Shown here: positions 1-6,280 of the stretch, one piece after another
Layout: every line of letters starts with the position of its first letter
How positions within the stretch are numbered: the first letter of the stretch is position 1
Origin: Deferribacter thermophilus
GTDB lineage: Bacteria; Chrysiogenota; Deferribacteres; Deferribacterales; Deferribacteraceae
Assembly: GCF_049472675.1 (NCBI RefSeq)
Contig: NZ_JAPNXM010000023.1
Coordinates: 1-6,698 of the forward strand
Length of the DNA stretch: 6,698 nucleotides
Reading direction: 5' to 3'
Notes under the pieces: generated by a model
What the model was told of the DNA's origin: nothing
Database searches by the model: none
What the model saw: the letters and a program-made list of their open reading frames with translations, nothing else
Program-made: the position numbers and the translations under genes

Positions 1-2
1 AA

Positions 3-116
3 GGATTGACAGGTTTACAAATGGTTAATATTGTAGATAACAAAATGAGGATTTACACAAATAATGTTACAGGGTCATTCTTACTCACTTGTCATTTGCT
101 CTCTTGTCTCCTTTAA
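3..116 (+). CDS. 3' end of an unidentified rightward gene (partial)
   Basis: A reading frame is open from the window edge (codons from position 3) to a TAA at 114-116. It gives about 37 residues, including NIVDNKMRIYTNNVTG. The composition up to that glycine looks like real protein: alternating hydrophobic and polar residues compatible with beta strands. The last dozen residues (SFLLTCHLLSCLL) are read through DNA that also encodes the end of the leftward gene finishing at 81, so the two genes would overlap tail to tail by 36 bases. The pattern faintly recalls the C-terminal beta strands of LptC/OstA-type lipopolysaccharide transport proteins, but this is a guess from a very short stretch. 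Only the upstream sequence can settle whether the frame is coding. Confidence 0.35.
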   Translation, partial: GLTGLQMVNIVDNKMRIYTNNVTGSFLLTCHLLSCLL

Positions 117-428
117 TATTTTCCATCCGCATGCTGATAATTTTAAATATGATATACATTTATTAACAATTATTTTTTTATTTTCATCATCAACCAGATA
201 CTCTTCTGAAATAACTCTTGCAAAATTCCCCTTTATATTCGATTCTAATATTCTCACATCTTTTAAAATTATCCCCTTTGAAAATTTATACATAAAAGAT
301 TCATAACCTTTTTTATCTGGATAAAAATTTTTAAGCATACTATTTTCATCATACAAATCATAAATCGCACCAAATTCATTTTTCTCATACAATTCCATCC
401 GCTTTAAAATCAAATCAGCTGGACTCAT
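81..428 (-). CDS. Small NTF2-like (possibly YchJ-type) hypothetical protein, second gene of the hflX unit
   Basis: This 115-residue protein has no signal peptide or membrane segment, so it is probably cytoplasmic. Residues 3-50 read as two or three amphipathic helices (SPADLILKRMELYEKNEFGA, then a tyrosine- and phenylalanine-rich stretch). Residues 53-107 read as successive beta strands, ending in a GWKILKE strand. Helices followed by a curved sheet ending in a W-x-I strand are the pattern of NTF2/SnoaL-like domains, including the YchJ (UPF0225) type. No catalytic residues can be assigned, so it could be a ligand-binding or structural domain. The ATG start is supported by AAAAGGT (434-440) five bases upstream. 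The gene begins inside the last 14 bases of hflX, so translation is probably coupled to hflX and the two are probably co-transcribed. No terminator hairpin is visible after its TAA. Confidence 0.8.
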   Translation of the reverse strand: MSPADLILKRMELYEKNEFGAIYDLYDENSMLKNFYPDKKGYESFMYKFSKGIILKDVRILESNIKGNFARVISEEYLVDDENKKIIVNKCISYLKLSACGWKILKETREQMTSE

Positions 429-2055
429 TTTTTACCTTTTTTCTAAATAATATATAAAAGATTTTGTTTAATAGTTCATTAAAGGTTTTTCTCTGTAAAG
501 CAGATATAAAGACTGCATCAGGATACTCTTTTTTAATATCATTTAAAATATCTTCATCCAATAAATCTATTTTATTAAAAACTAAAATCTGATCCACACT
601 TAATAAATTTAACTCTTCCAAAATATTATTCACACTTTCAATATGCCTTCTAAAATCTGGATTAGAAATATCTACCACATGTAAAAACAGATCTGCATCA
701 TACAATTCATCAAGTGTAGATTTAAATGCATCTTTCAAATCCTCTGGTAGATCCCTTATAAATCCTACTGTATCAGTGATTATTATCTCTTTTTCCTCAG
801 GGAATCTTAACCTTTTTGAACTGGTATCAAGTGTAGCAAACATTAAATTGTCAGCATAAATTTTGCTGTTTGTAAGACTATTTATCAAAGTTGTTTTTCC
901 AGCATTTGTATAACCTACAATAGATACAGTGGGTATATCTTTTTGCAATCTTCTTTTTCTTTGCGTAAATCTATTTTTCGAAATCTCTTTAAGTTTCCTA
1001 TTTAAAAAAGCTATCCTATCTTTTATTCTTCTCCTATCAATCTCAAGCTTTGTTTCACCTGGTCCTCTACCACCAATACCACCTGTCAATCTTGACAAAG
1101 AGTCATCTTTCACACTGAGTCTTGGCATAATATATTTAAGCTGAGCTAACTCTACCTTTAATTTACCTTCATCTGTATGAGCTCTTTTAGCAAAAATATC
1201 TAAAATTAACTGAGTTCTATCAATTACTTTTAACTCAACAATTTTACTTATTTCCCTTGCCTGTGATGGCTGAAGATTGTTATCAAAAACAATATAATCA
1301 GCACCCATTTGATATGCTTTTATAGCTATCTCTTTTAATTTTCCTTTTCCTACAAGATACTTTGAATCAACTTTATTTCTAATCTGATAAATTGTATCCA
1401 AAACATTCAATCCAGCACTTCTTGCTAACTCTTTCAACTCCTCTAAAGCATATTTCAAATCATTTTTAGACTTATAAACCCCAACTAAAATAGCATTATT
1501 GCCTCTATTTACTTGATACAAAGCATCTGTTTTATCTTCAATCTCTTTTTCAAGCCCTTTTATGAACTCAATATAGTCTAATTTTTGATTATAAACATCC
1601 CTATCATCTAAAAAGTCAAATGTTTTGCCCTCATTATTAGGTGGTAAAAGATATATAGTATCCATACTCTTAGGTAAACCTTGATTATCAACATAAATCG
1701 CAGTTAGAGAATCAAGTCTAAGCATTGCCAAATCTGTTATATCATCATCATTTATAGGCTCATCAAGTAAATGTGTATGAACCAGACGCAAACCTCTAAG
1801 CTTGCCAGGTACCAATCTAAATCTCTTTAATTCTGGGATAAATATCGATCTATTATCACCTACAATTACATATTGCACTTCATTTTGTCTATCTATCAAA
1901 AGCCCAATCTGTCTGTTAACCTCTCTTGAAAGTGATGATAGTTGTTTTGCTAAATCAACGGAAATTATATTATTTGTCCTAAACCTTTTCCTATCTAACT
2001 TTTCCAATTTTTTTATAAATGACTGTCTTAAATCCTTTAATTCACCAGTTAAAAT
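415..2055 (-). CDS. hflX: HflX-family ribosome-associated GTPase with N-terminal extension
   Basis: HflX is a GTPase that binds the 50S subunit and splits stalled or hibernating 70S ribosomes. The protein is 546 residues from the proposed ATT start at 2055, or 530 from TTG 2007. E. coli HflX has about 426, and the excess is an N-terminal domain (roughly residues 1-185) found in some HflX lineages. Counting from TTG 2007, the HflX N-terminal domain starts near residue 172 (AILVGVYKS). The signature glycine loop GGRGPGE is at 312-318 and is followed by a basic coiled-coil segment. The G domain has G1 GYTNAGKT (365-372), G2 around TLDT (392-395), G3 DTVGF (412-416), G4 NKID (478-481) and G5 SAL (502-504). 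All GTP-binding motifs are intact. Reading upstream of 2007 adds 16 codons (LTGELKDLRQSFIKK after the initiator) that resemble the N-terminus of extended HflX proteins. A strong ribosome binding site lies five bases before ATT 2055, whereas TTG 2007 has none. The stop overlaps the next gene. Confidence 0.95.
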   Translation of the reverse strand: MLTGELKDLRQSFIKKLEKLDRKRFRTNNIISVDLAKQLSSLSREVNRQIGLLIDRQNEVQYVIVGDNRSIFIPELKRFRLVPGKLRGLRLVHTHLLDEPINDDDITDLAMLRLDSLTAIYVDNQGLPKSMDTIYLLPPNNEGKTFDFLDDRDVYNQKLDYIEFIKGLEKEIEDKTDALYQVNRGNNAILVGVYKSKNDLKYALEELKELARSAGLNVLDTIYQIRNKVDSKYLVGKGKLKEIAIKAYQMGADYIVFDNNLQPSQAREISKIVELKVIDRTQLILDIFAKRAHTDEGKLKVELAQLKYIMPRLSVKDDSLSRLTGGIGGRGPGETKLEIDRRRIKDRIAFLNRKLKEISKNRFTQRKRRLQKDIPTVSIVGYTNAGKTTLINSLTNSKIYADNLMFATLDTSSKRLRFPEEKEIIITDTVGFIRDLPEDLKDAFKSTLDELYDADLFLHVVDISNPDFRRHIESVNNILEELNLLSVDQILVFNKIDLLDEDILNDIKKEYPDAVFISALQRKTFNELLNKIFYILFRKKVKNESS

Positions 2056-2058
2056 ATA

Positions 2059-2066
2059 TCACCTCC
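2059..2066 (-). promoter_or_regulatory. Strong Shine-Dalgarno sequence that decides the hflX start
   Basis: On the minus strand the sequence reads GGAGGTGA, a near-perfect complement of the 16S rRNA 3' end. The GGAGGT core is five bases before an ATT codon at 2055-2053 that is in frame with hflX. An in-frame TGA stop at 2058-2060 overlaps the motif, so the reading frame cannot extend further upstream. No ATG, GTG or TTG in this frame lies at a usable distance; the first is TTG 2007, about 50 bases away with only A-rich sequence before it. No other frame offers a start codon and a sustained ORF at this site. Confidence 0.75.
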
Positions 2067-2098
2067 ATTTTCTAAAATGTTCTATCCTACCAAATCAC

Positions 2099-2127
2099 AA
2101 TATAATATATTTTTCACTTGAGTTTAA
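2099..2127 (-). promoter_or_regulatory. Candidate sigma-70-type promoter for hflX
   Basis: On the minus strand, TTAAAC (2127-2122) could be the -35 element and TATATT (2104-2099) the -10 element, with a 17-base spacer. The -10 matches five of six consensus bases and the -35 only three. Transcription would start near 2092, giving a leader of about 37 bases before the proposed hflX start. The region is so AT-rich that chance -10 matches are common, so this is tentative. The -35 overlaps the -35 of the opposing moeA promoter. Confidence 0.3.
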
Positions 2128-2146
2128 TAGATTTTTTAAATAAAAT
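2118..2146 (+). promoter_or_regulatory. Candidate sigma-70-type promoter for moeA and the pseudouridine synthase gene
   Basis: TTGAGT (2118-2123) and TAAAAT (2141-2146) are separated by exactly 17 bases and match four and five of six consensus bases. Transcription would start near 2152. That leaves a short leader carrying AAAGAGGT (2163-2170) four bases before the moeA ATG. There is no room for a riboswitch such as the molybdenum-cofactor riboswitch, and no operator palindrome is evident. Confidence 0.45.
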
Positions 2147-2174
2147 TTAAATAAAAAATAATAAAGAGGTTAAA

Positions 2175-3392
2175 ATGATAAATCCTTACGATGCCTTAGA
2201 ATTAATTATTTCAAATATAAATGAGGTTGGATTTGAATATATCAATGTCACTAATGCTATAAACAGGATTGCTTATGATAATGTAAAATCTAACATTAAT
2301 TTACCATCTTTTGATAACTCTGTTATGGATGGTTATGCTATAAAATATGAAGGTTTTGAAAAATATGCTGATGAACTTAAAATAATCGGCACAATTAAAG
2401 CAGGTGACCTAAACAATTACACATTAGATGACCCCAAAACCTGTTATAAAATAATGACTGGTGCTAAATTGCCATCTGGAGCTGATACAGTAGTAGAGTA
2501 TGAAAAAACAGAAAACCCAGAACCTGATATTTGTAAAATTGTTGGTAATGTAAAATTTGGAGCTAATATCAGAAAAGTTGGTGAGGACATAAAAAAAGGG
2601 GATTATATAGAGATTAAAGGTAAAAGACTTAAACCGTGGGACATATCTAGATTAATAAGCGCTGGGATATCAAACATTAAAGTTTATAGAAAAATAAAAG
2701 TTGCAGTTTTAGCAACTGGTGATGAGCTAATCATGCCTGGAGATCAATTTAATGGTGGCGTTTATGATAGCAACAGTTTTGCTATTAAAACTCTATTAGA
2801 GTTATTTAATATAGATGTTAATTATTTAGGGATTTCAAAAGATAGTATCGAAGAGTTTGAAAAAATTTTTGATTCTTTTCAAAAATATGATGCAATAATA
2901 AGCAGTGCTGGTATTTCATTTGGTGACTTTGATGTGGTTACAAATCTATTCAAAGCAAAAGGGATTGAATTTCTCTTTAAAAGTGTAAAACAAAAACCAG
3001 GAAAACCTTTTTCTTTTGCCCTTTTAGATGATGGCACTCCATATTTTGCCTTACCAGGCAATCCTGTAAGCTCCTTTTTTTGCACTTATTTTTATGTTTT
3101 ACCTGCATTAAGAAAAATGATGGGGGAAAAAGATTATCAAAACAAATTTGTTTATGCAAAACTTGGTGCTGATATGCATAAAAAAAACAACAGATTCCAC
3201 TTTAACAGAGTAACTCTTAAATACAATGAAGATACCTTTATAGCAATGCCTTACAAAACTCAGGACTCTCATATAATCTCATCTCTGTTTTATGGTAATG
3301 CATTTGCCTTAATTGATGATGAAATAATAGGCACTATCAAAGCTGGTGAAAAAATAAAATGTTATATTTATGACTTTAACACAATCTTCTGA
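2175..3392 (+). CDS. moeA: Molybdopterin molybdenumtransferase MoeA
   Basis: MoeA performs the last step of molybdenum cofactor synthesis in the cytoplasm, inserting molybdate into adenylylated molybdopterin. The protein has 405 residues, close to E. coli MoeA (411), so it is full length. The N-terminal domain carries the family signature LPSFDNSVMDGYAI (43-56), whose MDG aspartate is D52, and IMTGAKLPSGAD (93-104). The central MoCF-binding domain has ATGDEL (180-185), VYDSNS (196-201), GISFGDFD (246-253), QKPGKPF (273-279) and ALPGNPVSS (292-300). The rest (about 310-405) is the beta-barrel C-terminal domain, with a TQDSH segment near 362-366. All motifs expected for substrate and metal binding are present. 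The ATG is supported by AAAGAGGT upstream. The end overlaps the pseudouridine synthase frame by 23 bases. No moaA, mogA or mobA homologue is in the window, so its pathway partners lie elsewhere. Confidence 0.96.
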   Translation: MINPYDALELIISNINEVGFEYINVTNAINRIAYDNVKSNINLPSFDNSVMDGYAIKYEGFEKYADELKIIGTIKAGDLNNYTLDDPKTCYKIMTGAKLPSGADTVVEYEKTENPEPDICKIVGNVKFGANIRKVGEDIKKGDYIEIKGKRLKPWDISRLISAGISNIKVYRKIKVAVLATGDELIMPGDQFNGGVYDSNSFAIKTLLELFNIDVNYLGISKDSIEEFEKIFDSFQKYDAIISSAGISFGDFDVVTNLFKAKGIEFLFKSVKQKPGKPFSFALLDDGTPYFALPGNPVSSFFCTYFYVLPALRKMMGEKDYQNKFVYAKLGADMHKKNNRFHFNRVTLKYNEDTFIAMPYKTQDSHIISSLFYGNAFALIDDEIIGTIKAGEKIKCYIYDFNTIF

Positions 3393-4035
3393 CTTTGAAA
3401 TTGTTTACAATGATAAAGACATAATAGTTTTAAACAAATCCCATTCAATACATACAATACCTGATAGATACAACAAGGAGCTTCCTTCACTAAAAAATAT
3501 TCTTCAAAACGCTTTTAAGGAAATATATGTTGTTCATAGGCTAGATTTTGGAACAGGAGGATTAATAGTTTTTGCCAAAAATAGATATAGCCACAAATCG
3601 CTTTCTACTCAATTTTCTACAAACCAAATAGACAAAAGATATTTATGCATAACAGATGGAGTTATCAAATACCCTTTTACTTCCTTACTCCCGATATCTA
3701 AGAGAAATTATCATGGAAAATACAAAATAAATTTCAAAAGTGGAAGAAAAAGTATTACAACTTTTATCCCTATAAATTACAACAATAAATACTCATTAAT
3801 TGAAGCTATACCCAAAACGGGAAGATCTCATCAGATTAGAGTGCATTTAAAAGCTTATAAGGCACCATTGTATCAAGATTTTTTATACAATAAGAAAATA
3901 GAAGATAAAAGATTAACACTTTTTGCTTACTATTTAAGTTTTACTCATCCTACAAAAAATAAAAAAATGGAATTTAAAATTAAACTAAGCGATTTTATGA
4001 ATGACAAATTAATAGAAACAGGTCTAATCAAATAA
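3370..4035 (+). CDS. RluA-family pseudouridine synthase (S4-less, variant motifs)
   Basis: RluA-type enzymes isomerise specific uridines in rRNA or tRNA to pseudouridine. This protein has 221 residues, about the size of E. coli RluA (219), and lacks the S4 domain found in RluC/RluD. The catalytic motif is HRLDFGTGGL (56-65) with the nucleophilic aspartate at D59. The conserved tyrosine segment is KRYLCI (89-94). Motif III is KTGRSHQIRVHL (149-160), and a RLTLFAYYLSFTHP block (181-194) follows. Three positions differ from the usual pattern: glycine replaces serine in HRLDxxTSG, the early KPAG loop is absent (NKSHSI at 22-27), and phenylalanine replaces histidine in the RLALHA block. The catalytic residues remain, so activity is likely, but the RNA target cannot be named. 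The ATG lies inside the end of moeA and has no good ribosome binding site, so expression probably depends on translational coupling to moeA. Confidence 0.9.
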   Translation: MTLTQSSDFEIVYNDKDIIVLNKSHSIHTIPDRYNKELPSLKNILQNAFKEIYVVHRLDFGTGGLIVFAKNRYSHKSLSTQFSTNQIDKRYLCITDGVIKYPFTSLLPISKRNYHGKYKINFKSGRKSITTFIPINYNNKYSLIEAIPKTGRSHQIRVHLKAYKAPLYQDFLYNKKIEDKRLTLFAYYLSFTHPTKNKKMEFKIKLSDFMNDKLIETGLIK

Positions 4036-4036
4036 G

Positions 4037-4063
4037 TTGCGGCCACTAAACATGTGACCGCAA
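4037..4063. terminator. Hairpin between convergent genes, better paired on the minus strand
   Basis: TTGCGGCCAC (4037-4046), a seven-base loop (TAAACAT) and GTGACCGCAA (4054-4063) form a ten-position stem. In plus-strand RNA one position is a C/A mismatch. In minus-strand RNA the same position is a G/U wobble, so the stem is fully paired. It begins two bases after the pseudouridine synthase stop and six bases after the receptor stop. Its GC content stands out from the surroundings. Neither side has a strong uninterrupted U tract: CTTATTT follows on the minus strand and TCAATTTATA on the plus strand. It may act as a bidirectional or partly Rho-independent terminator, or protect the mRNA 3' end. 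Confidence 0.65.
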
Positions 4064-4068
4064 TCAAT

Positions 4069-6066
4069 TTATACTCTAAACCTTTTTGCCAATTCTGATA
4101 ATTCTTTGTTTATCTCAACAAGTTTATTTGATAAATTAAACACTTCTTGAACTTTATCACTACATTCCATATTTGTGTTGTTGATATTATTCAGAGATTC
4201 AACAATTGAACTCACAGCCATGTTCAATTCTTCTATCATATTTGCTATCGGATTTATCGCATTTATAGATTCTTCTAATCTTTCAATATTATTACTAAAA
4301 TTAGTACCTACTGATCTTAACTGCTCTATTTTGTCTTCCAATGATAAAATACCATCATTGACAGTCAACACTGATTCATCGATTTCATGGTTTATTTTTT
4401 TTATCATATCAGAAATATCGTTTACCGACTTTGCTGTCTTTTCTGCTAATTTTCTCACTTCATCAGCAACAACCGCAAAACCTCTCCCCTGCTCACCTGC
4501 CCTAGCAGCTTCTATTGCTGCATTTAATGCCAATAAATTAGTTTGATCCGCAATATCTATAATAATACTAATCACATCATTTATCTGCTTACTTGCTTCT
4601 TTTAAGTTTGATAAAGTAACAGCAGCCTTGCCAAGTTCTTTTGATATTATATTTACATCATTAATTGAACTATTTAAATGTTCATTACCAGATAATATAT
4701 CCTCTCTCACATCATTTAAATTCGTCAAAGAGTTATTAACATTACTTGCAATTTCAGCTGCACTTTGAGATAGCTCTTCTGTTGCTGCAACTGTGGAATC
4801 TATGTTATAACTAACATCTTTAAAAGAACATGACATATTATTCATCTCTTCTTCTAAAGAATCACCAACCTCTTTTAGCACATTAATAGCATTAAAGATA
4901 TTTACAATCATTTCTTTTAATTTATTTTTCATCTCATTTAGTGAATTGCCCAATGTAGCCAATTCATCCCTATTTTTCACAACAATATCTTCTATATTTA
5001 AATCACCTTCTTCAATTCTTTTAGCAACTACTACAGCATCATTGATAACTTTACTAATCTTATTGGAAGTAAAAATCCCTATTACAACTCCCAAAATCAA
5101 TGCAGTGACAATTGTTAAAATCAAAACACTTGTTGAGCTACCGATCATAGAATCTATTGATACAAAAGTATCTGATACATTTTTATTTGAAAATTTTACA
5201 AGATTTTCTATCTGAACAGCTAACTTTGCATTTAGATTATCTACTTTTTTTATGATATCCTTTAAGGAATTGTCTGTCTTAATTTTTTGCAGATAAGTTT
5301 CGTATAAAACTTTAGCATTATTTTGTATTTCCGTATTTAAATTATTAAGTTTATTCAAATGTTCTAATTTCTTTTTATCATCGATTTTATCAACAACAAT
5401 ACCTTGATACTTACCACCTTTAATTAAAGTATTGATAGCTGCAACCATTGCCCTTGAATAACTGATAATAGAATCTTTAGCATCTTCTATATCATATTCA
5501 TCTGTAAAGCTAATGAGTAAAGAGGAATAAATTTTAATCTGTAAAATATCTTCCATTATCTTGCTTAATAACATTAAGGTATTGTGATCTTTTACACCTC
5601 TACTGATAATAAAAGTTTCCCCTTTTTGTTGTCTATATAAGCTGTCAATTTTATCAAAAACAGTATTAACTTTATCAACATATTGTAGATATTCTTTTTT
5701 TAATTTAATCAGTTGGTTTGAATACTCTGGAATAGATTTATAATCTTTTTGAATTTTATTAATGTCTTTATGTTTGATAAGTTTAATATTGTTATTAGCT
5801 TCCTTTAAAAATTTTGCTAATTCCTTTTCATAACTTTCAACCTCTTTAACCTCATTTGAAACTTTAATATCTTTCAATATTGAGGAAATTTTTAAAAACT
5901 GAGATTGTAAATCTTTAAGCTGAACTTGCAGAGTTATTGCACTTTTAATTTCTTTTTTAATACCATAAGCAATTTTTTTAAAAGATGATATAGCAAAAAC
6001 TCCTGCAATCAAAAAAAGTAGTGCAATTATTAAATATGACGCAATAATTTTTGTTTTTATACTCAC
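4069..6066 (-). CDS. Methyl-accepting chemotaxis protein (transmembrane receptor)
   Basis: This receptor would relay an external signal to CheA/CheW to control flagellar or pilus motion. From GTG 6066 it has 665 residues. Residues 7-29 form the first membrane helix. About 30-311 form a largely helical extracytoplasmic sensor, whose roughly 280 residues suit a long helical-bundle sensor of the HBM kind, though the ligand is unknown. Residues 312-334 form the second membrane helix. A HAMP linker (about 335-387) contains RDELATL, and the rest is the coiled-coil signalling domain. The conserved hairpin tip is at about 505-542, including IEAARAGEQGRGFAVVADEV. The C-terminus ends AKRFRV with no CheR-binding pentapeptide. 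GTG 6066 is chosen because GGGAGGTG sits four to five bases upstream and yields the typical MSIKTKIIASYL start. The TTG at 6084 lies upstream of that site and would add six atypical residues. No other chemotaxis gene is adjacent. Confidence 0.95.
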   Translation of the reverse strand: MSIKTKIIASYLIIALLFLIAGVFAISSFKKIAYGIKKEIKSAITLQVQLKDLQSQFLKISSILKDIKVSNEVKEVESYEKELAKFLKEANNNIKLIKHKDINKIQKDYKSIPEYSNQLIKLKKEYLQYVDKVNTVFDKIDSLYRQQKGETFIISRGVKDHNTLMLLSKIMEDILQIKIYSSLLISFTDEYDIEDAKDSIISYSRAMVAAINTLIKGGKYQGIVVDKIDDKKKLEHLNKLNNLNTEIQNNAKVLYETYLQKIKTDNSLKDIIKKVDNLNAKLAVQIENLVKFSNKNVSDTFVSIDSMIGSSTSVLILTIVTALILGVVIGIFTSNKISKVINDAVVVAKRIEEGDLNIEDIVVKNRDELATLGNSLNEMKNKLKEMIVNIFNAINVLKEVGDSLEEEMNNMSCSFKDVSYNIDSTVAATEELSQSAAEIASNVNNSLTNLNDVREDILSGNEHLNSSINDVNIISKELGKAAVTLSNLKEASKQINDVISIIIDIADQTNLLALNAAIEAARAGEQGRGFAVVADEVRKLAEKTAKSVNDISDMIKKINHEIDESVLTVNDGILSLEDKIEQLRSVGTNFSNNIERLEESINAINPIANMIEELNMAVSSIVESLNNINNTNMECSDKVQEVFNLSNKLVEINKELSELAKRFRV

Positions 6067-6070
6067 AACA

Positions 6071-6078
6071 CACCTCCC
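6071..6078 (-). promoter_or_regulatory. Shine-Dalgarno sequence deciding the chemotaxis receptor start
   Basis: The minus strand reads GGGAGGTG four bases before GTG 6066 (six from the GGAGG core). The motif falls within what would be codons 3-5 of the longer frame from TTG 6084, and no comparable motif precedes that TTG. Confidence 0.8.
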
Positions 6079-6089
6079 AAACAAATAAA

Positions 6090-6101
6090 ATACTGAGTAT
6101 A
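6090..6101 (-). promoter_or_regulatory. Candidate -10 element with a small overlapping palindrome, upstream of the receptor gene
   Basis: On the minus strand TATACT (6101-6096) matches five of six -10 bases and would start transcription near 6089, giving a leader of about 23 bases. No convincing -35 lies 16-18 bases upstream, where the sequence is only A/T runs. I also did not find a correctly spaced flagellar sigma-28 pattern. The -10 overlaps ATACTGAGTAT (6090-6100), a perfect 5-1-5 inverted repeat that could be a protein-binding site or chance. Confidence 0.25.
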
Positions 6102-6133
6102 TCGTACTTCACTTTAAAAAATATTAAATTTTA

Positions 6134-6274
6134 TCATAAATAATCTATTATTACAATATCATAAATTCCAAATATTTTTATATAGTCATAAATATAAAGC
6201 TTTTTACCTTTTACATAATACTTTTTAGGCAATATTAAATTAATATTTTTCAAATGCTTTGTTATTTTTTGCAA
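6134..6274 (-). CDS. Possible 46-residue small protein, TTG start
   Basis: An open frame runs from TTG 6274 to TGA 6134. It encodes a basic, tyrosine- and isoleucine-rich peptide beginning MQKITKHLKN and ending GIYDIVIIDYL. A strong GGAGG motif (6284-6288 on the minus strand), formed by the last codons of the radical SAM remnant, lies about ten bases upstream, and the start is seven bases after that gene's TAA. This spacing looks like a downstream operon gene. It contains no signal peptide, cysteine pair or recognised motif. I do not recognise a family. The amino-acid bias is also what random AT-rich DNA would give, so the ribosome binding site and position are the main support. If it is not coding, the 214 bases between the receptor and the remnant hold only the receptor promoter. 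Confidence 0.35.
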   Translation of the reverse strand: MQKITKHLKNINLILPKKYYVKGKKLYIYDYIKIFGIYDIVIIDYL

Positions 6275-6280
6275 TAAACT

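Noticed and set aside
64..306. 80-residue rightward frame over the NTF2-like gene
   Set aside because: It is antisense to a gene with a ribosome binding site and protein-like composition; there is no ribosome binding site or family pattern, and it overlaps the other partial frame.
929..1144. Rightward frame antisense to hflX
   Set aside because: Its hydrophobic composition is the mirror of conserved, charged hflX codons, including the GGRGPGE loop; no start signals.
1802..2143. Rightward frame spanning the hflX start and the intergenic region
   Set aside because: Shadow of hflX; it runs across the divergent promoter region and has no ribosome binding site.
2056..2174. Riboswitch (for example molybdenum cofactor type) upstream of moeA
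   Set aside because: The leader predicted from the candidate promoter is only about 22 bases, and the region is AT-only with no stable stems.
2879..3159. Two leftward frames inside moeA
   Set aside because: Both overlap the invariant KPGKP and LPGNP codons of moeA on the opposite strand and show no independent features.
4175..5215. Rightward frames antisense to the chemotaxis receptor
   Set aside because: They mirror the repetitive helical codons of the receptor; they have serine/isoleucine-rich low-complexity composition and no start signals.
6067..6084. TTG 6084 as the receptor start
   Set aside because: The Shine-Dalgarno motif lies downstream of it and points to GTG 6066; the six extra residues are unlike receptor N-termini.
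6060..6134. Sigma-28 flagellar promoter for the receptor gene
   Set aside because: TAAA and CGATA elements exist, but they are only about nine bases apart, far from the required spacing.
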